From: Globomyces pollinis-pini | Lineage: Eukaryota; Chytridiomycota; Chytridiomycetes; Rhizophydiales; Globomycetaceae | Length of the DNA stretch: 64,000 nucleotides | Reading direction: 5' to 3' | Assembly (NCBI GenBank): GCA_025399215.1 | Contig: MU621106.1 | Span: forward strand, 60,242 to 124,241 | Shown here: positions 58,050 to 64,000 of the stretch, in pieces | How positions within the stretch are numbered: position 1 is the first letter of the stretch | How the letters are laid out: the number at the start of each line of letters is the position of its first letter | Notes under the pieces: generated by a model | What the model was told of the DNA's origin: nothing | The model's database searches: none | The model's input: the letters and a program-made list of their open reading frames with translations, nothing else | Program-made: the position numbers and the translations under genes

Positions 58050-58983
58050 TTTTTTTCAGTAGTTGTGAATCAATTAATCTTTGGTTAGTTGATTTGTCAT
58101 CCAATGAGGGTACCTTGCGGTTGGATCCTTTTTTTCAGTTGCACAAATCCTAAAGGAAAAAACTACCAAGTTGAACTGATTGTGAGAATATCTCTTTAAA
58201 GCCACCATGAACTGAACCATTCCTTTCTGTAATTTTGCTATCAAATTTTTAGTTTCTAGAACCACAGATTTAGTATTGAAAGTCTCTCAATTCATTACAT
58301 GCTTCACCAACCGTATTTTTTTTTGCCAGAGGCGTTGGTGTTGTTGACGATAAGAACCATATTCCCCATTGTATAGCGTTGAATAAAGTAATCCACATAC
58401 ATAGCTAAAGTAAAGAGATTCTACACTAGAAGAGTATGCATAGAAAGAACAAGGACTGTGTTTCCAAAATCAAACTAAAAGATTAACAGAGAATAAGCAA
58501 TACTTTACAACTTAAGTAGTTGTAATTAAAAGGCTTTGTTGGGCACGTTCATCAATGTTCCACTATTTTGGCAGATGATTGAGTTCACACACCAATCAAC
58601 ACCACTAATTCTCCACCAAAAAGGATTTCAGGGGAACTCTAAAGGGGGAACGGAAAAAAAAATCAAAATGCCGCCTTTGAATGATTTTAAGTTTATAGTT
58701 GAAAAAAAATATATGGCAGTTACTACTTTGTCCTCAGTTTTCACTGCTGGATGGACAAAAAGTTAGAAACATTCTTACCCCTTGACGTCATGTACCCCTA
58801 TCATTATGATACCCTCAAAGGAGCCTTGCTTTCGTGGCGGGCGGTTGGATGGACGAGGAATGGGTGACACGAAGGCGGTCGTACAACCACACCACTGAAA
58901 ATGAGATTGGATATACAAGAAAATGGCATAATAGAGTATTAGAGTATATAGGATTTATTATCGGGTTTGAAAATATGAGGGAG
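58050..58983. other. Region without a supported gene
   Basis: About 930 nt between the E2 pseudogene and the 3' end of the C2H2 gene. Open frames exist on both strands, but none shows recognisable motifs or good splice joins. A minus-strand stretch (58074-58265) could be more of the duplicated block, but I see no match in the E2 gene. A TGACGTCA palindrome is at 58783-58790. Confidence 0.35.
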
Positions 58984-59511
58984 CTATTGTTGATGTTTCC
59001 GTTTATGTTTTTGATCATCAGAGTTTGTGTGAGTAAGATAATGAGTGTCTTTGTTATCGCATCGAGAAAAGGATTTACCACAGCCGGGAAAATGACATTG
59101 GAATGGTTTAGCACCTGTGTGTATTCTTTCATGTCGCTGCAAGTGTTCCTTGCGAGTAAACGATGCTTGACTAAAGTTTTAGTAATTGCCTTGTCTTTAC
59201 CAATTGCTTTCGGGACAAATAAACTGCCGGTCAGTTTGGTCTGACTTGTTTGGACTTTTGGGGGTAAGGTAGACTGAGCGTTGACTTTGTGTAGGAGACG
59301 AAGACTTGGCTCTTTTTCTAGACCTGATGCTAGAGTCTTCAGACGATTTACTAGACGGCCTGCGACTATGTATTGGTCTTAATTGGGTATAAGGATAAGG
59401 TGCATAATTCTCTTTGTTCTCTGCTCTTTGACTAGAATGATAAGTTCGATTCAGGTGAATGGGCTTTATATTTTGATCTGCCAAATAACTTTGAAATAAT
59501 TCAGTAAACAT
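58984..59511 (-). CDS. C2H2 zinc-finger transcription factor, two fingers
   Basis: Two exons (59511-59201 and 59170-58984) with a 30-nt intron that lies inside the first finger. Spliced: [20 protein letters not shown] then HERIH (C-x4-C-x12-H-x3-H), linker TGAKPFQ, then [20 protein letters not shown] then LTH, a second C-x4-C-x12-H-x3-H finger. This spacing and the TGxKPF linker are typical of Kruppel-type factors. The N-terminal 85 residues are Ser/Arg-rich, with a basic cluster [11 protein letters not shown]. The tail ends KHKRKHQQ. About 165 residues. The longer open frame on the plus strand over the same bases is an antisense shadow. Confidence 0.88.
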
Positions 59512-59686
59512 TTGGCTTTAAGGATGTGAATCTCGAGAAGCTTCTGATTGTTATAGTTTAAAAAAGTAAACAAATGAGTGTGAAACTTCCCCTTTTTAGG
59601 TTATGACTCTTTGATACAGAACCCGGATAAACATATCACATGATGTCAACACCACCGATTTGATTCACAATGCACAATTAATTTCA

Positions 59687-61390
59687 TTATATTATCTCTA
59701 ACTCATCTTCACTACTCTCTGCTTGCTGAATCTAAGGCACTATTTACTATTTAGATGTTTTACCTTGGGTCTCTTTTTGGTGGACGCTGATTTTTTGTGA
59801 CACATAGCGGTCCGTATAGTGGAATGTGCTCGGATAATCTCAGCGTTAACTTTAACGGCTTTCTCCTGTTGTGATCCCCCCTCGGCGCTGCCAGAATCCC
59901 ACTCTATTGGCTTCTCCTTGGCAACATTCTTTTGTGGAGAATTACCATCTATTGTTAGAATCATTTTGGTGACACACATACTTTGGTTGAAAGGGTTGAA
60001 CCCTAACTTTGCTAAAGCTTTTGACCCAAAAATGTTGGCAGACCCTACTGTTATGTGGCAGTAATATGATACCTGCACTGGGCTTTTGAAACCCAAATGA
60101 TAATCTAACGGGGTTGGCACCTGGTGCATCACTGTTTAAAATCGACTCCCTAACCAGTTTAGTCTTCCCTTTTTTCATTTACAATTCGTCTTTTTCAACC
60201 TTGGATCTATGACGATGAATGGTTGGTTTCAACGGACTATGATGCTTTACATTATCACCTTCACACACAATAATTTCACCATTGATATTATACGTAGCAT
60301 TCTTCTCGAAACTCCGCTGTACTTTTGTTGATCGATTAGATTTATTTGTTGGTGCACCAATAGAGAATAAGGAGTTTCCAGTTGCAAATTCTTGGCGTTT
60401 GTTTCTTGAACGCTGATAGAGTAAAGTTTGATGTTTTAGGCAATATAATGTAATGCTTTTGTCAACAACTTTTGAACATTTTTGCTCCAAGTATCCTTTG
60501 CAAAATCCCATATCAACTGACATCCCTTTACGTATTAATGTAACAGTTAGAGTATACCTAAAATCATAATCAAACGGGGTGACTTCAATTCCAACCCAAT
60601 TTCTCCATTCATCTACCAAAATCAATCTTGTATAAATTACTTCTGATGGTAATACGATGCTTGGATTGAGAATTGCAATAACATTTCCAATTACAAAATC
60701 CATGTGGAATCCAATCAGAAACAATCGAACTGTGTTATTGTTGAAATCAATCAAATTCACTATCTGATTTGTGTCATTTGTTTTAGTTTTGTATGATTGG
60801 ATATTGAAAACAATTCCAATTGTTACCCAATCCCCTTCAATTTCGTCTTCGTGCACTTGATCCTGGATGTTTCGTAGTGGAATAAACTGCCGACCAATCA
60901 TTCGTTTCTTCATCTCTTCGTTGGTTACTATTGTAGAGCTAGAATACGATGAATATTGTAAATAATAGTTACTGCATTTTAAATTTTGTGTGGTATTCAA
61001 TGGATTGCTGAGATTAATAATCAATTGTATCATTACATTTTCGTAAACTTGATCTTTTAAGGGTTCTTCTAATTCCTCATCAGTGGAATCTTGTAAATCA
61101 GGGTCGGCATTGGTATTGGTATTCTCTTCTAATGGAGTATCTGATCGTCTCTTTAGATTTAACTCCTTGGATTTGCCCACCAATTGTTCATCAGGTTCAA
61201 TTCCTGATACTTGGTTCCGTTGTATGTGTTTAGTTGCAGAACCTAGAGATGTTTTTTCTTGCTGGAGGATCTTCAATGAAGATGTCAATTGAACATATTC
61301 CGATTGCAGTAACTTAATGGCCTTATGTATTTCAGCTTGTCTGTGTTTTATTTTCTGTATCTTCAATTCTGTTCCGTTTAGCTGAACCAT
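59687..61390 (-). CDS. MCM10: MCM10 DNA replication factor
   Basis: Mcm10, which activates the CMG helicase and helps load polymerase alpha. An N-terminal coiled coil (QAEIHKAIKLLQSEYVQLTS) precedes the OB-fold: RQFIPLRNIQ, EIEGDWVTIGIVFNIQS, LFLIGF, IAILNPSI. The CCCH zinc finger follows in DMGFCKGYLEQKCSKVVDKS and YCLKH. An apparent stop at 60179-60181 is removed by a 33-nt intron joining DEL to ESILNSDAPG; later introns of about 28 and 32 nt lead to SANIFGSKALAKLGFNP, the Mcm10 middle motif. The last exon is uncertain: read-through stops at about 59740, splicing ends IQQAESSEDELEII at 59687. The ATG at 61390 (MVQLNGTELK) is the first in frame. Confidence 0.88.
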
Positions 61391-61964
61391 GTTGATTTTT
61401 TTCAAGACTTTTGACCACAGTTATTGGACATGTCTATAATACTTCAATCAATATCGATGCAGTTTGATCAATGGCTAGGCATTATTTTAACTCAAACAAG
61501 GTTTAAAATTCAATACCAAAAATTAGGTATATTCAATATATTTGAAATACAAAGACAAACCAACAGCAAATGGTACGATTTTGATAATTAGATTTCTAAT
61601 GAACGAATAACCAACAAAGAAATCAAAAGCGTTACGGTAAATCATGTTTTTTTGTGTTTGACTTAACTTACCATTGACCGTTTAGGAATCCTAATCAAAA
61701 GTGAGCAAAAGAATTATCGATGATTATTGACTAAGATGCGATGGAAGCAAAGTGATTTATTGCAGCTATTCAAGTTCGGCGGAATGTTGAAGCATATAAT
61801 GTCACGCTACGTCAATGTAATGGTACAATTATAGTCTGATCTTGTATAAATTGTTACACTGACCCTCCGTCACTTTTTTACTATAAATCTTGTTGGGGTA
61901 AACAACTTGGTCTTTCTTCATATAGTTCTCCCTTCAAATCCTTAAATAACTCTGTAAATCTGGA
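61391..61964. other. Intergenic with likely promoter elements
   Basis: About 570 nt between MCM10 (minus) and the small secreted-peptide gene (plus). A TATA-like CTATAAAT at 61879-61886 lies about 80 nt before the peptide ATG. A 53-codon open frame (61430-61591) is present without support. Nothing else was seen. Confidence 0.4.
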
Positions 61965-62147
61965 ATGTTCCTCTCAATCTCAAATATCCATTCATTCAAA
62001 CAATTTCAATCGTTGCTTATTTTATTTACACTTATGGCAATGGTAATTGTAGCAAGAAATACTCAATGTGGTGAGTTTTGCTGGAAAGTTGGAGACGTCT
62101 GTAAATGTTTGGCTGACTGTGGTCCTCATGATCCTCTCTGTCATTGA
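61965..62147 (+). CDS. Small cysteine-rich secreted peptide
   Basis: Single-exon gene for 60 residues. A polar start is followed by a strong hydrophobic core (SLLILFTLMAMVIVA, about residues 17-31), then a probable mature peptide with six Cys in 26 residues: CGEFCW, VCKCLADCG and PLCH. That pattern fits a secreted, disulfide-tied mini-protein or a short type II membrane peptide. The family is not recognised, and no function is claimed; effector, defence or signalling roles are all possible. A TATA-like box lies upstream. The short length means chance cannot be excluded, but the signal core followed at once by six Cys is unlikely by accident. Confidence 0.55.
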   Translation: MFLSISNIHSFKQFQSLLILFTLMAMVIVARNTQCGEFCWKVGDVCKCLADCGPHDPLCH

Positions 62148-62299
62148 AAATACTTGTAAATTACATACATAGTCTATTATTAATATAATAATAATCATGA
62201 TACTAAATGTTGCCATAAGAATGTTGTTTAAGTAGGTACTCAAGTCATTCGTCACTCAATATATCTCGTTATTCATTCAAAGTGTGTATTCTACAGCAT

Positions 62300-63138
62300 T
62301 TATTTCTTATACTTTTCAAAGTAACTGTACTGAACAAACGTTCCAATTACCCCAACAATAATAAAGCCAGCAATAATGAAATACGCGCCAACACTTAAAG
62401 AGTGCAATTCGCTTAAATTCATCGAAGAGTAAAACCAAGCTGAGAAACCAGATCCAACAAAGTAATCAATTCCAAGGAACAATGCCAATGATCCAACAAA
62501 TGCAGAAGAAACAATTACTACTGGTTTTTCAAGAAATACAACCAATAACGCTACAATAAAACAAAGCATAACAGAGAAAATGATGGTAGATGACGCAGAA
62601 GGTAATAGATTGCCAATTGCTGGAATTCCGAGTAATAGCAAAGAAAGCAAGTATCCCATAAGTATTCCTAAGAGTAGCAGGCCAAGTTTGTACATTAGTA
62701 GAATCGCCAATCCACCTAAGATCGCCAAGCATAATGTAACAACAAAAAACACCAAATCCTTATTATCAACCAATTTCAGAGTCCCAGAAGATTGAAGGCG
62801 ATTAAGACTATGTAGAGTAACCAGAGCTATATCGTCAAGAATCATTATTTACCTGTAAAGTAAGCACCTGCTAAAAACATAGTCACTTTAAGCATATTAT
62901 ATCCGTAGAACACAAATATTATCCCGGTAATGATCAAAACTATAGATCCAACTAATGAATATCCTGATCTGGTTGTGAATCCATAATCCAATTGAGGCAA
63001 GGCAGTATCGTTCCAGCTTGTGGTTACTTTTTGAACTGGCGATCCTTGAAAGTAGGATACAGAATACGCATGTTGCCCATCTAATGGAATTGTACGAATA
63101 AAAGTTGTTAGGAACAATAGTAGTTTGAATAACTTCAT
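62300..63138 (-). CDS. TMEM198/DUF4203-like membrane protein
   Basis: Multi-pass membrane protein of about 270 residues. Signal peptide MKLFKLLLFLTTFIRTIPLD; a short outside region; then seven or so hydrophobic helices, starting LVGSIVLIITGIIFVFYGYN and continuing LLLGILMGYLLSLLLL, IIFSVMLCFIVALLVVFLEK and AYFIIAGFIIVGVIGTFVQY. The order signal peptide, GxxxxFxGY helix and Gly-rich helices matches the TMEM198/DUF4203 family in fungi and animals. One intron of 26 nt joins GAYFT to ALVTLHSLNRL. The function of this family is poorly known. A short C-terminal tail (YFEKYKK) has a KxK-type ER-return signal. Confidence 0.8.
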
Positions 63139-63698
63139 TACAAATGGAACAAAATTCTGGATTTAATGCACTTACTTCAGGGACGGGGCACTGACAATCA
63201 CGGATGTCGCTGCCCAGTTTGGAGATATCTAATTAAATCAAATCCTATAGCTAATTGATAAATGAAATAATGAAGAGCGATTATTGAATAATTTCATGAA
63301 GCGCGATTTTCAATGTACAGCGTAATTATCATGAATCTGGTTGCATAATTGTTGAGAATTAATCGCCTTCTGCAAAACACACTTGTATTATAGTATTTAT
63401 TCCATGTAATTATATTTAGTTTGGGAATTGCATCTTGCAGATTGTGGGATTATTTCCCGTACTTTAGATCGTAGGGAGAGTGTAAGACCTCGGGATACAT
63501 TCAGTTGGTTATCCCAACTAATTTAATTGAACTGAATTGGAATTGTTTCTAAGCATAGTATAAAATTTCGAGGGATTAAACAAGGAACTAAACAAGACTA
63601 GAAAAAATACAATAACAATATTACCTGATATTGGCTATATTTCTTTAAAAAGAACCAATATCTGATGGTGATGATTTCAAATATTTTTCCCTTTGAAG
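63139..63698. other. Divergent intergenic region
   Basis: About 560 nt between the TMEM198-like gene and the phosphatase. AT-rich; I see no gene or clear element. Confidence 0.4.
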
Positions 63699-64000
63699 AT
63701 GCGAGGTAAAAACAAACCAGTAACAAAAAGGACCGGATGAATGGTTAGCAACGATTAAAACTGGTCAGTTCTTGGAGGAATCAGAAATGAAAAGACTATG
63801 TGATATGGTATACGAAAGTTGGATTACTGATAGTCAGGTTAAGAATTTATTAGTTGAAGAAAGCAATATTCAACCAGTATCAGCTCCTGTAACAGTATGT
63901 GGAGATATTCATGGGCAATTCTACGATTTATTGGAATTGTTTAGAGTTGGTGGGGAGATCCCAAACACTTCATATATCTTTATGGTTTGATATGATACAG
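63699..64000 (+). CDS. SIT4: PP2A-like Ser/Thr phosphatase, Sit4/PP6 type (5' part)
   Basis: Catalytic subunit of the Sit4/PP6 branch, cut by the window end. Exon 1 is tiny (ATG CGA G, 63699-63705), then a 25-nt intron; the protein continues [20 protein letters not shown] and KRLCDM. A 30-nt stop-free intron (63808-63837) sits inside the DMV|KNLL helix and would read through in frame. Then [20 protein letters not shown] and [16 protein letters not shown] follow; GDIHG is the first metal-binding motif. The GPDEWL start is typical of Sit4 rather than PP2A. The last bases (GTTTGATATGATACAG from 63985) look like an intron running to or past the edge. Confidence 0.92.

Noticed and set aside
58783..58790. 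TGACGTCA, a CRE/ATF-type site
   Set aside because: It lies downstream of the nearest gene and no start is near; an 8-bp word is expected by chance now and then.
58834..59244. 136-residue plus-strand open frame
   Set aside because: Lies antisense to the spliced C2H2 exons and shows no motif.
60176..60181. MCM10 split into two adjacent genes by an in-frame TAA
   Set aside because: A 33-nt intron with a good branch site joins DEL to ESILNSDAPG in frame, and the second part has the MCM10 motif.
61430..61591. 53-codon open frame starting MSIILQSISMQFDQWLG
   Set aside because: No signal, domain or splice support; overlaps the likely MCM10 promoter.

Overview
The window is nuclear DNA from an AT-rich eukaryote with very compact genes. 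Nearly every gene is cut by GT..AG spliceosomal introns of about 19-45 nt, usually 26-34, often with a CTAAT/TTAAT-like branch site 4-10 nt before the acceptor. No tRNA, rRNA, CRISPR array, bacterial operon or recognisable transposon was seen. The gene set points to the fungal side of the tree (Holomycota): Cla4-type PH-CRIB-kinase PAKs, a Pho80-type cyclin, Igo1/endosulfine, Cwc2, Ump1, a Sit4-like phosphatase. It also holds genes that model yeasts lack (kinesin-13, CARM1, BUGZ, CTC1), so an early-diverging, probably zoosporic lineage (chytrid-, Rozella- or aphelid-like) is my inference; I cannot name the species.

Layout. 1-6 kb: CTC1-like telomere protein, an endosulfine, a GT4 glycosyltransferase. 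6-7.3 kb: a decay zone with a ghost of the neighbouring desaturase and a frame-broken gene. 7.8-12.1 kb: fatty-acid desaturase, two sister multi-pass membrane proteins, CGFS glutaredoxin. 12.4-20.5 kb: kinesin-13, Pho80-like cyclin, AFG1 ATPase, EXO1. 20.7-30.5 kb: RING+VWA protein, mitochondrial IF2, uroporphyrinogen decarboxylase, CARM1, Pch2/TRIP13. 30.9-43.8 kb: four PH-CRIB-kinase PAK paralogues in one orientation, a DGAT2 pair on the other strand between the third and fourth, and a GCK-III kinase facing the last. 44.5-52.1 kb: an E2-like protein, then two divergent paralogues of a DOMON-cytochrome b561-cytochrome b5-flavin/NAD oxidoreductase with an SH3 domain inside the NAD module. 52.3-64 kb: Ump1/POMP, Cwc2, BUGZ, an unknown protein, an E2 pseudogene, a C2H2 protein, MCM10, a small cysteine-rich secreted peptide, a TMEM198-like protein and the 5' end of a Sit4/PP6 phosphatase.

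The most unusual signal is in the introns. Several genes carry introns packed end to end with no exon between them (five units in the GCK-III kinase, three in mitochondrial IF2, three of exactly 30 nt in EXO1), or separated by only 2, 4 or 7 exon bases. Each junction reads AG|GT, as at the recursive-splicing ratchet points known from giant animal introns, but here the units are about 30 nt. Without removing these arrays, conserved protein motifs cannot be read. Other introns are multiples of three without a stop and read silently as coding. Coding models below were spliced by eye from conserved motifs; no transcript data were available.
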